From NCBI RefSeq assembly GCF_000317205.1, contig NZ_AJLK01000081.1, positions 1 through 48,192 on the forward strand: DNA of 48,192 nucleotides, read 5' to 3'. The position numbers were made by a program, and so were the translations under genes. Shown here piece after piece: positions 8,564-17,277 of the stretch. The notes beneath the pieces are model-generated. The model saw only the letters and a list, made by a program, of their open reading frames with translations, had not been told where the DNA came from and made no database searches. This stretch comes from Fischerella muscicola PCC 7414. GTDB taxonomy: Bacteria; Cyanobacteriota; Cyanobacteriia; Cyanobacteriales; Nostocaceae. How positions within the stretch are numbered: the stretch's first letter is position 1; each line of letters starts with the position of its first letter.

Positions 8564-8986
8564 ATGGAACATGGTCTTTTATGGCTACCTCTGTTAGCAG
8601 CGTTTTTCTGGTTAGCTTGGCAAGGCTCTCAAGAATATCAAAAAATTGAAGCCTATCGAACTTGGGCAGAGCAATTTGACAAGGCGAAGTACGATATTTA
8701 TGCGGTACTAGGAAAAAAAGGTAACTCTATTACTTGGGGTAAACCAACGCCTCAAGGCCCGATTAAACTAGAAACATTTTCTTTGGATGATGTTGAAGAG
8801 ATACGCCTAGTGGTAGATGAAAAAATTGTCGATACACATCAACCTCCAGACAAAGGTCGGACTATTGAGTTGGAATTTGTATTTCCTGCTGCTAATTCTG
8901 TGCGAGTTCCCTTTACAGAAATTCCTTTAGCAGCAGAATGGGGTAAATATTTGCAAAGTCAATTAAAGTCGGAACTAATTGAATAG
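8564..8986 (+). CDS. Small membrane-anchored conserved hypothetical protein
   Basis: This 140-residue protein has one N-terminal hydrophobic segment (LLWLPLLAAFFWLAW, residues 5-19) followed by a soluble beta-rich domain with many acidic residues. It is probably inserted with a single transmembrane helix. I recognise no catalytic motif. It is divergent from the subtilase gene, so the 8356-8563 gap should hold both promoters. The frame, ATG and codon use look genuine, and similar hypothetical proteins are found in cyanobacteria. Function is unknown. Confidence 0.75.
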   Translation: MEHGLLWLPLLAAFFWLAWQGSQEYQKIEAYRTWAEQFDKAKYDIYAVLGKKGNSITWGKPTPQGPIKLETFSLDDVEEIRLVVDEKIVDTHQPPDKGRTIELEFVFPAANSVRVPFTEIPLAAEWGKYLQSQLKSELIE

Positions 8987-9014
8987 ATATGGAGTCAGGG
9001 TAATGGGGAATAAA

Positions 9015-9051
9015 ATTACCAATTACCAATCACCAATCACCAATTACCAAT
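9015..9051. repeat. Heptamer tandem repeat ATTACCA/ATCACCA
   Basis: Five copies of a 7-bp unit, ATTACCA or ATCACCA, lie just after the hypothetical gene. They match the short tandemly repeated repetitive (STRR) heptamers known from heterocystous cyanobacteria. Confidence 0.9.
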
Positions 9052-9240
9052 TTATCTATGTTATCTGTGGTCAACTTACAAAAGATAGTTTTTGTAGCAG
9101 AGGCGATAAACATCGCGTCTTGAGGCAATTTTTATTTACTTACTAACACTGCACTAGCTGTAAAGTATAGCAGGTTAGTGAGTATTTTTATGTCTTAAGG
9201 CTAAACAGAAGCTTTGGAAAAAAATCTATTTTTTAATAAA

Positions 9241-9267
9241 CCGCAGAGAACGCAGAGGACGCAGAGT
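9241..9267. repeat. Nonamer tandem repeat CGCAGAGNA
   Basis: Three 9-bp units of the form CGCAGAGNA lie just upstream of the lipoprotein start. They extend the open frame to an earlier ATG (9214), giving a spurious N-terminus rich in QRTQ; the later ATG is preferred. Confidence 0.8.
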
Positions 9268-9279
9268 AAAGATAAAGAG

Positions 9280-10884
9280 ATGAAAGGTATTGTTAAGATA
9301 ACGGGTATTTTATTTATAGTTAGTGCTTGTACTGCTCCAATTGATAATAATGCTCAGGCTGTAAAAGGTGAAGTTAAAAATTGTCCAAAGCCTGCGGTTT
9401 TGTCTTTGAGTGTACCAGGAGAACAGGCAGATTTTTATCAAAGGTTTGATTTTCACATTCGTAATGTTGTGGCTGATGCTGATACTGTGAAATTTCAAAC
9501 TCGTAATCAAGATTTTGTGTTTTGTCGAGGTAATAATAGCTGGGCAGTGCAGCCAGGAACTTTACCTGAGAATTTAAAGCCACAAAATTATTCGGAGTAT
9601 TCTCAAGATTTCCAAACAATTCAATTTCAAGGTGAAACTTATCGATATCGAGTTCTGAGAGAGCCATTAACACCAACAGTACCAGATCCAAATAAAGATA
9701 AAGTCTTCTTTGAATTAATTACTCCTAATAGTAAACAGCCCCAGCGTCAAACTTTATATACTCTCAAAGAATTACAACAACAGACAAATACAAATATAGG
9801 TACACAACTGGGTTTACCACGAATTACTGCTGCTGTTATTTATGGAAACCGGATTTGGTGGTCAGTTGCCTTTGAACAAGGTGAAGGTAATGATGGAATT
9901 GCAACAATTGTTGGCTACGAACCACAAACAAATAAGTTTACGTTTATTAAACCTGAAGAATTGCGATCGCATCAAATTACTGATTTAGTTGTCACAGGAA
10001 ATACTGATAATCCAACGTTTTGGATGGGTACAAAAATTAGTGGTGAAGGAAATCCTTATCTTGCTGCTAAAGGTTTAGTTGCTTATCGTCCTAATCCTCA
10101 GAATCTCAATTCTGGTTCTTTAACTTCCTACAATGTTTACAATAGCCCTTTAGTAGGGGCAATCCCAGACAAGTTGAGATTGGAAAACAATCAGCTTTGG
10201 GTTGGTACGGGTAACGGTGTTTGTCAAATTAATTTACAAGCAGTTGACAATCCTCAAAGTTGGTCTTGCTGGCGGTTTGCAGCAATGGTTCAATTGCCAA
10301 AATCTGGTTTACCAATTTATAGTGAATTATTAAGTCAAACACCAGCTTTAACTCTATATCCTAATCAGGATAATGAAACAATTGAAGTACTTTGGTGGAG
10401 TCCTATAGATTTTCAAACTCGCAAAGGTCGTTATGAAGTCAGGACAACACAAGGCTTTACAGTCAAGTTAGATCAAGGTGCTAGTCGATACAATTTTGGG
10501 CGAGTTTTACCACCAGAAAAACCACTTGTATTTTGGCCAGGTTTTGAATGGCATTGGAATGGAGAACGCTTTGTGCGAGGTTTTGATGAAGTAGCTCTAA
10601 ATTATAGTGGTGGTGGCCCTACGGGTATTGGTGTCACGTTTGATCCTACTGGTAATAAAAGAAATGCAAATGCTATTCGTGGTGATTTGGAATTACTGGA
10701 AATTTCACCAAAATCTACTAGTGTGAAATACTATTCTGGCTGGATGGATGAAACTAACTTAAACCCCTACTTAACAGTAGTACCACACACGAAACCACAA
10801 AATCAACAGCCAAATCCTTTAGCAGCGATCGCTAAGGAACTATTACTCTACCACACAAGTTTTGACAGCTTGCGACTTATATAA
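9280..10884 (+). CDS. Predicted lipoprotein of unknown function
   Basis: From the ATG at 9280 the protein has 534 residues. The N-terminus MKGIVKITGILFIVSAC is a type II signal peptide with lipobox VSAC, so Cys17 should be lipidated and the protein anchored to a membrane facing the periplasm. The body is beta-rich, with blade-like repeats such as TFWMGTKISGEG and LWVGTGNGVCQIN that suggest a propeller or similar fold. No catalytic motif is recognised. An upstream ATG at 9214 was rejected because its extra residues come from a tandem repeat. The gene stands alone about 620 bp before the biosynthetic cluster and nothing ties it to that pathway. I do not recognise the family. Confidence 0.75.
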   Translation: MKGIVKITGILFIVSACTAPIDNNAQAVKGEVKNCPKPAVLSLSVPGEQADFYQRFDFHIRNVVADADTVKFQTRNQDFVFCRGNNSWAVQPGTLPENLKPQNYSEYSQDFQTIQFQGETYRYRVLREPLTPTVPDPNKDKVFFELITPNSKQPQRQTLYTLKELQQQTNTNIGTQLGLPRITAAVIYGNRIWWSVAFEQGEGNDGIATIVGYEPQTNKFTFIKPEELRSHQITDLVVTGNTDNPTFWMGTKISGEGNPYLAAKGLVAYRPNPQNLNSGSLTSYNVYNSPLVGAIPDKLRLENNQLWVGTGNGVCQINLQAVDNPQSWSCWRFAAMVQLPKSGLPIYSELLSQTPALTLYPNQDNETIEVLWWSPIDFQTRKGRYEVRTTQGFTVKLDQGASRYNFGRVLPPEKPLVFWPGFEWHWNGERFVRGFDEVALNYSGGGPTGIGVTFDPTGNKRNANAIRGDLELLEISPKSTSVKYYSGWMDETNLNPYLTVVPHTKPQNQQPNPLAAIAKELLLYHTSFDSLRLI

Positions 10885-11504
10885 AACTATATTTTAACAT
10901 CCCCCAAAAGTAATAAGATGATTTTTGATTATATAAAAAAAACAAAAAAGCTTTTGCTATAAGCATTGCCTATAAACAACGTATTGCCAAATGCAATAAA
11001 TTCCTAATAGAGTAAATAGGAACTATTGAAAATTAATCTCAACTTAGTTGGAAAAAAAGTTGTATTATTGGCCAAGCAATAACGCGGAGTCTTTCATGAG
11101 GCAACACTAAGGTCTGTTCAAAGTTTTCCCAATTGAGTTCTCCTGAAGTTGTGGCGAAAAACCCTATTTTTGGAACTTTCAGAGTATGTTATGGTTTTGA
11201 ACTTATCCATACAGTCTTCTGTCCCACTCAAAACTTTAAGGAGTATCAATTGCAATTAAATAAAAAGAGTTGTCGACAAATCAATAACATTATCGAGAAA
11301 AGCCAGTCACAGCAAGCATTTCAAACATTTTGAATTTGAATAGTTAAAAACTTGACTGTACAAGCACTTGATCGATGTTGGACATTATTGGGCGACAACT
11401 TTAGAAGTATGAAGCCAGTACTTTGACTCACACAGAGTTAAATGTGCCACAGGCAAAACATATTCAGCTATTGTTCGTGTGCATCTCAATGCCTAAGGCG
11501 GAAA
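10885..11504. other. Spacer upstream of the biosynthetic cluster
   Basis: This 620-bp gap precedes the first gene of the assembly line and should hold its promoter. It is AT-rich at the left. A 66-residue open frame at 11133-11333 needs a TTG start and has no recognisable content. The frame of the first NRPS is open to 11442, but the short purine-rich AAGGCGG just before the ATG at 11505 supports the later start. I see no confident promoter motif or hairpin. Confidence 0.5.
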
Positions 11505-14500
11505 ATGATCCCAGTTTTGAATGGCTTACAAGTTCCCCATCACTGTGCAACAGTTGTTGATTTGCTGCGCGATCGCAGCATCACCCAACCACACCAGACA
11601 GCATTTACCTTCCTTGAAGACGGAGAAACTCAAGAATCGTCCCTGACTTATCATGAATTGGATCGGCGCAGTCGAGCGATCGCATCTCAACTCCAAGCTT
11701 TGAATTTAAAAGGGGAACGTGCCTTACTACTCTATCCGCCAGGACTAGATTACTTAAGTGCTTTTTTTGGTTGTCTCTACGCTGGGGTTGTAGCGGTTCC
11801 AGCTTATCCGCCTCAAAATAAACGCAAGGCACCCAGAATCCAGGCTATCAGCACAGATGCACAGGCTAGCATCGCTCTCACTACAACAGCGATACTCCCT
11901 ACATTACAATCCATACTTGCACAGCAAACAAACCTGGAAAATATACGCTGGCTTGTTACCGACAACCTAGCACAGGATCTAGAAGATTCTTGGCAACAAC
12001 CCGATATCAATGCAGATACCATAGCCTTTCTCCAATACACCTCAGGTTCTACGGGCATCCCCAAGGGAGTCATGCTCAGTCATGGCAACCTGCTACACAA
12101 CGCCGCCGCCACTTACCAATTCATGGGACATTCACCCAACAGTAAATTTGTCTCCTGGCTACCCGTATACCATGATATGGGACTGATTGGTGGTATTTTG
12201 CAACCTTTATATGGTGGGTTTAGTTGCATTCTGATGTCGCCAGCATCTTTTTTGCAACGACCTTTGCGCTGGTTGCAAGCTATTTCTAGATATAAAGGGA
12301 CAACGAGTGGCGCTCCTAACTTTGCCTACGAATATTGTATTCACAAGATTACCCCAGAACAACGCTCTTGTCTTGATCTCAGCAGTTGGAGTGTAGCGTT
12401 TAATGGCGCTGAACCTGTGCGACAGGATACCCTAGAGCGATTTGCGCTCACCTTCGCAGAGTGTGGGTTCCGTCGAGAAGCCTTCTACCCTTGTTACGGC
12501 ATGGCTGAAGCAACTCTGATGGTTTCTGGTGGCAGCAAGACAGCCTTACCGATTGTGAAAAAAGTCCAGAAATGTGCACTTGCAAACAATCAGGTCATTG
12601 AAGTTAGTGCTGATACACAAGATAAAGACATCCAAACCTTTGTCAGTTGCGGTCAAACTATTCCTCAACAACAAATTGTGATTGCCAATCCTGAAACATT
12701 AACCCGCTTTTCACCAAATCAAGTGGGAGAAATTTGGGTATCAGGACTAAGTGTGGGTCAGGGTTATTGGCATCGGCAAGAGGAAACAGAGCAAACCTTT
12801 CGTGCCTACCTCAAAGATACAGGAGAAGGGCCGTTTTTGCGGACTGGGGATCTAGGCTTTCTAGACAATGGAGAACTCTTCATTACTGGGAGAGCAAAAG
12901 ATTTAATCATTATTCGAGGTCGCAACCTCTATCCCCAAGATATTGAATTAACCGCAGAACGCAGCCATCCATCGTTGCGATCAAGTAGTACAGCTGCTTT
13001 TTCAGTTGAGGTTGATGATGAAGAACAGCTGGTCGTCGTGCAAGAATTGGAATTTCGCGCCAAACCGGATATCGATGAAGTCACCACTGCTATTCGTCAA
13101 GCAGTGACTGAAGAACATGAAGTACAAGTTCATGCAGTAGTTTTGATTAAACCAGGTACTATTCCTAAAACTTCCAGTGGCAAAATTCAACGTCGTGCCA
13201 CCAAAGCAGCTTTTCTGGCAGGTGAACTTGATGTGGTCGGCAGTAGTATCAGTGAAAATACTGCTTATTTAGGTAAAGAAAACCGCTTACAACGACAAAC
13301 TCTCTTAGCGCTGACTCCAGAAGAGTCTCAGCCACTTTTAGAATCTTATCTCAGAGAACAAGTAGCACGCGCCCTTGGTGCCGCACTGAAGGAAATTCAC
13401 CCGCAACAGCCATTAAGCAGCTTGGGACTCGATTCTTTGAGAGTTTTTGAGTTAAAAAACCAGATTGAGACTGACCTAGAAGTCACTGTATCCGTAGCAG
13501 ACTTCTTTGAAGGGTTGAGTACGCGATCGCTCTCCACTAAGATACTTACTCAATTAGCAACAACAACTTCCATCCCATCTATATCTGTTACTCAAGTTCA
13601 GAAAACTACATCTGTTCACCCTTTATCTTTCTCTCAGCAGGGATTATGGTTTATCCATCAGTTTGTTCCTGATTCGCCTGCATATAACATTCCCATATTG
13701 ATTAACTGCAAAGGTGAGGTTAACGAGGCAGTAGTCGCCCAAAGCTTAAATGAAATCATCAGACGTCACGCAGTTTTGCGAACAAACTTTGTGGTCGTGG
13801 ATGGACAACCTCTGCAAGTGATTCAGCCAGCTACTAAATTAACCTTGCTCACAGAGGATTTACAGCAAGTTGCAGTCAACCAACGCGCTGAACAAGTACG
13901 ACGTCTAGCTACTGAATTTGCTCAGCAACCATTCGACTTGTCCAGTCAACCACTTTTGCGTGCCAAACTACTGCGCTTAGACCAACAAGAATACACATTG
14001 CTCCTCACCCTGCACCACATCATAGCCGATGGCTGGTCAATCGGCATTCTCATTCAAGAATTGGCAGCACTGTATGCAGCATTCTCTCGTGGAGAACCCT
14101 CACCGCTGCCGGAACTGCCTATTCAGTACATAGATTTTGCCTATTGGCAGAGGCAATGGCTGCAAAGCGATCGCATCCAAACTCTGTTGACATACTGGAA
14201 ACAGCAGCTGGGTGGTAAATTGCCTGTCTTGAATCTACCTACAGACCGTCCGCGATCACCTATCCAAACCTTCAAAGGCGCTCAAGCAAAACTAACTCTG
14301 TCCCCAACCCTGACAGCAGAACTGAAAAAACTAGGTCATAGCGAAGGCGCAACCCTGTTTATGACAATGCTTGCGGCTTTCAAAGTCTTACTTTATCGCT
14401 ATACAGGGCAGACTGATATTTTGGTAGGTTCTCCGATCGCCAATCGTAACCAAACAGAGGTAAAAGCATTAATTGGATATTTTGTCAATGTTTTGGTGCT

Positions 14501-17090
14501 ACGTACAGACCTAGCCAACCAACCCAGTTTTAGAGAATTGCTCTCCCGGGTAAAATCAACAGCCTTAGAAGCTTATATTCATCAAGACTTGCCTTTTGAG
14601 AAGTTAGTCGAGGAACTACATCTAGATAGAGACCTCAGCTACAATCCCCTCTTCCAAGTCATGTTTGTTCTCCAGAATGTGCCAATACCGAGTCCCAAGT
14701 TATCAGATATATCCATAACTTGTCAGGAAGGCGAAAACGGCACAGCAAAGTTCGACCTGACTCTATTTGTGGCAGACACAGATCATGGATTGGTGGTAAC
14801 AGCTGAATACAACACTGATTTGTTTAATGCCGATACCATTCATCGGCTGCTAGGGCATTTCCAGACATTGCTCACAGGGGTTGTCAACAATCCCGATCAG
14901 TGCATTGCAGATTTACCTTTACTCACAGCACCTGAAAAACAACAACTTCTAGTTGACTGGAATGATACCAAAACAGAGTATCCGCAAAATCTGTGCGTTC
15001 ATCATTTGTTTGAGGAGCAGGTAGAACGGACACCCGATGCGATCGCTGTTGTCTTTAACAAAGAAACATTCACCTACCGGGAATTAAATCATCGAGCCAA
15101 TCAAATTGCTCATAGCTTACACCAGTTGGGTGTGCAACCAGATGTAGTCGTTGGTATTTGCATGGAGCGATCGCCAGAAATGGTGATTGGTATCTTAGCC
15201 ATCCTCAAAGCGGGTGGTGCTTATTTACCCCTAGATCCCGCCTATCCTCAAGAGCGTTTGGCGTTGATGTTGGCAGATGCTGGTGTAAAAGTGTTACTCA
15301 CTCAACAACATTTAGTTAAAGAACTACCGCCACACCAAGCGCAAGTTATATGCCTAGACACAGACAGTGAAACTTTTGCTGCTCACAGCCAACAGAATCT
15401 AGTGGGTGAAGTTAAACCAGAAAATCTCGCCTATGTCATCTATACCTCTGGTTCTACAGGCATACCCAAGGGAGTAATGAATACTCATCTTGGTTTATGC
15501 AATCGTTTGTTGTGGATGCAAGATGCTTATCAATTAACACCAGCAGATAGAGTTTTACAGAAAACACCTTTTAGCTTTGATGTCTCTGTCTGGGAATTCT
15601 TCTGGCCTTTGTTGACAGGCGCAATCCTAGTTTTAGCCAAACCAGAAGGTCACAAAGATGCTAGCTATCTAGTCGAACTGATTGCACAGGAGCAAATTAC
15701 CACACTGCATTTTGTTCCCTCAATGCTGCAAGTATTTTTAGAAGCACCGGGATTAGAGAAATGTCAGAGTCTCAAACGTGTCATTTGTAGTGGAGAAGCT
15801 TTACCTTTTGACCTACAAGAACGCTTCTTTGAGTATTTGGATGCAGAATTATACAATCTTTATGGGCCCACCGAAGCCGCCATTGATGTCACTGCCTGGC
15901 GCTGTCAACAGGGTAGCAACGAGAAAATAGTTCCTATCGGTCGACCGATTGCCAATACCCAGATATACATATTAGATAGACATCTCCAACCTGTTCCTAT
16001 CGGAGTTCCGGGTGAGTTGCATATTGGTGGTGTGGGATTGGCACGAGGCTATCTAAATAGACCTGAATTGACAGAAGAAAAGTTCATTCCCAACCCCTTG
16101 ACCCATTTTGAATTACCGATTCTAGATTATAAATTGGGGGATTGTAGTAAAAATCCAGAAGATTGCGATCGCACACAATTTAGTAATCCAAAATCCGTCT
16201 TGGAAAGTTCTGAGGTTCCCTCCGGGACGCTTCGCGTAGACGCGAAGCGGCTTCTCGTTAGAGTACGGAGGAAGCCTCCGCACCCTTACGGGAAGCCACT
16301 TCGTGTCTACAGACTTTCCGCAAAATCTCAAAATCTAAAATTTAATCGCCTTTATAAGACAGGGGATTTAGCACGTTACCGTCCTGATGGGAACATCGAA
16401 TTTCTGGGGAGAATTGACCACCAAGTGAAAATTCGCGGTTTCCGCATCGAACTGGGAGAAATTGAAGCAGTCCTGGGACAACACCCACAGGTGCGGGAGG
16501 TAGTTGTGATCGCCACAGAGGATAGACTCAGTGAACGCCGTTTGGTTGCCTATGTAGTTCCCAATCAAGATCATCCACCTTCTATTGATGAATTGCGCGA
16601 TCGCCTCCGAGAAAAGCTGCCTGAATATATGGTTCCCTCTGCTTTTGTGATCTTAGATACATTACCACTCACACCCAACGGCAAAGTGGATCGCCGCGCC
16701 TTACCTGTTCCCGATAGCTTGCGTCCCGAGTTAGCATCTACATATCAACCTCCCCAGTCTCAGATAGAACAAGAAATAGCTAAAGTTTGGCAAACAGTAC
16801 TGCATCTAGAAAAGGTAGGCGTCAACGATAATTTCTTTGACCTTGGTGGTAATTCATTGTTGATGGTTCAGGTTACTAATAAACTGCAAGCTGTTTTTCA
16901 GCGGAATTTCTCAGTTGTAACCATGTTTCAACATCCAACGATAAGTTCCTTGGCCCAATATTTAAGCCAGCAGCCAGAAGATTTACCTGCTTTTGGGTCA
17001 ATGCGCGATCGCGCGCAAAAACAAATGGAAGTGCTAAATCAACGAAAAAATCTCTGGATCAAGCAAAGTAAAAAAACTCGTAATCAGTGA
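11505..17090 (+). CDS. NRPS initiation protein: FAAL-PCP-C-A(Ser)-PCP
   Basis: The product has 1861 residues. Residues 1-575 are a fatty acyl-AMP ligase (YTSGSTG at 178-184, YHDMGLIGG, CYGMAEATL, LRTGDLGFL) that activates a free fatty acid and loads it on the carrier at Ser644 (LGLDSL). A condensation domain (about 705-1135, HHIIADG at 837-843) joins it to the residue activated by the adenylation domain (about 1170-1735). Hand alignment to GrsA gives pocket code DVWHISLID(K), close to the known Ser code DVWHLSLIDK. The last carrier has Ser1784 in GGNSL. The A-domain loop before RLYKTGDL (about 1532-1615) is some 75 residues longer than normal and is built from repeat DNA. The C-terminal basic helix may dock with PKS 1. 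This is the first gene of the line and acylates the N-terminus with a lipid. Confidence 0.93.
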   Translation: MIPVLNGLQVPHHCATVVDLLRDRSITQPHQTAFTFLEDGETQESSLTYHELDRRSRAIASQLQALNLKGERALLLYPPGLDYLSAFFGCLYAGVVAVPAYPPQNKRKAPRIQAISTDAQASIALTTTAILPTLQSILAQQTNLENIRWLVTDNLAQDLEDSWQQPDINADTIAFLQYTSGSTGIPKGVMLSHGNLLHNAAATYQFMGHSPNSKFVSWLPVYHDMGLIGGILQPLYGGFSCILMSPASFLQRPLRWLQAISRYKGTTSGAPNFAYEYCIHKITPEQRSCLDLSSWSVAFNGAEPVRQDTLERFALTFAECGFRREAFYPCYGMAEATLMVSGGSKTALPIVKKVQKCALANNQVIEVSADTQDKDIQTFVSCGQTIPQQQIVIANPETLTRFSPNQVGEIWVSGLSVGQGYWHRQEETEQTFRAYLKDTGEGPFLRTGDLGFLDNGELFITGRAKDLIIIRGRNLYPQDIELTAERSHPSLRSSSTAAFSVEVDDEEQLVVVQELEFRAKPDIDEVTTAIRQAVTEEHEVQVHAVVLIKPGTIPKTSSGKIQRRATKAAFLAGELDVVGSSISENTAYLGKENRLQRQTLLALTPEESQPLLESYLREQVARALGAALKEIHPQQPLSSLGLDSLRVFELKNQIETDLEVTVSVADFFEGLSTRSLSTKILTQLATTTSIPSISVTQVQKTTSVHPLSFSQQGLWFIHQFVPDSPAYNIPILINCKGEVNEAVVAQSLNEIIRRHAVLRTNFVVVDGQPLQVIQPATKLTLLTEDLQQVAVNQRAEQVRRLATEFAQQPFDLSSQPLLRAKLLRLDQQEYTLLLTLHHIIADGWSIGILIQELAALYAAFSRGEPSPLPELPIQYIDFAYWQRQWLQSDRIQTLLTYWKQQLGGKLPVLNLPTDRPRSPIQTFKGAQAKLTLSPTLTAELKKLGHSEGATLFMTMLAAFKVLLYRYTGQTDILVGSPIANRNQTEVKALIGYFVNVLVLRTDLANQPSFRELLSRVKSTALEAYIHQDLPFEKLVEELHLDRDLSYNPLFQVMFVLQNVPIPSPKLSDISITCQEGENGTAKFDLTLFVADTDHGLVVTAEYNTDLFNADTIHRLLGHFQTLLTGVVNNPDQCIADLPLLTAPEKQQLLVDWNDTKTEYPQNLCVHHLFEEQVERTPDAIAVVFNKETFTYRELNHRANQIAHSLHQLGVQPDVVVGICMERSPEMVIGILAILKAGGAYLPLDPAYPQERLALMLADAGVKVLLTQQHLVKELPPHQAQVICLDTDSETFAAHSQQNLVGEVKPENLAYVIYTSGSTGIPKGVMNTHLGLCNRLLWMQDAYQLTPADRVLQKTPFSFDVSVWEFFWPLLTGAILVLAKPEGHKDASYLVELIAQEQITTLHFVPSMLQVFLEAPGLEKCQSLKRVICSGEALPFDLQERFFEYLDAELYNLYGPTEAAIDVTAWRCQQGSNEKIVPIGRPIANTQIYILDRHLQPVPIGVPGELHIGGVGLARGYLNRPELTEEKFIPNPLTHFELPILDYKLGDCSKNPEDCDRTQFSNPKSVLESSEVPSGTLRVDAKRLLVRVRRKPPHPYGKPLRVYRLSAKSQNLKFNRLYKTGDLARYRPDGNIEFLGRIDHQVKIRGFRIELGEIEAVLGQHPQVREVVVIATEDRLSERRLVAYVVPNQDHPPSIDELRDRLREKLPEYMVPSAFVILDTLPLTPNGKVDRRALPVPDSLRPELASTYQPPQSQIEQEIAKVWQTVLHLEKVGVNDNFFDLGGNSLLMVQVTNKLQAVFQRNFSVVTMFQHPTISSLAQYLSQQPEDLPAFGSMRDRAQKQMEVLNQRKNLWIKQSKKTRNQ
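16098..16347 (+). repeat. In-frame insert of repeat DNA in the Ser adenylation domain
   Basis: About 75 extra codons interrupt the loop between the A-domain PELTEEKFIPNP and RLYKTGDL motifs. The insert carries a perfect hairpin (16229-16248, arms GCTTCGCG/CGCGAAGC), a second one (16266-16280, CGGAG/CTCCG), and pieces like the 35-nt dispersed elements. GGAAAGT- and ACTTTCC-type sequences at its outer part form an imperfect inverted repeat. The frame stays open. Confidence 0.85.
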
Positions 17091-17133
17091 AAATATAGCA
17101 CTTCTCATTTGGATGAAATACAGCTTTATCCGT

Positions 17134-17168
17134 GTACCCTACGGGAAGCCGCCCTTACGGGCGTCTAC
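17134..17168. repeat. 35-nt dispersed element, ends GTACCC...GTCTAC
   Basis: The element lies in the 187-bp spacer between NRPS 1 and PKS 1. It interrupts a sequence that is otherwise similar to the spacer near 41120-41180, which lacks it. Its ends match those of the elements at 22122 and 22175 in the opposite orientation. Confidence 0.8.
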
Positions 17169-17191
17169 ATCTGTGTTCATCTGTGTTCGCT
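17169..17191. repeat. ATCTGTGTTC tandem repeat
   Basis: Two ATCTGTGTTC units directly follow the 35-nt element and match the dispersed repeat copies at 39651-39686 and 41141-41170. Confidence 0.8.
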
Positions 17192-17277
17192 TTTTCCCTG
17201 TTTTGAATATTTTTCTTAGCAGAACAATTTCAAGGTAGCAGATAATTCGTTCATATTTTAACAAAGTAGGAAAGACA

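Noticed and set aside
11133-11333. Small open frame of 66 residues before the cluster
   Set aside because: It needs a TTG start and I recognise nothing in it.
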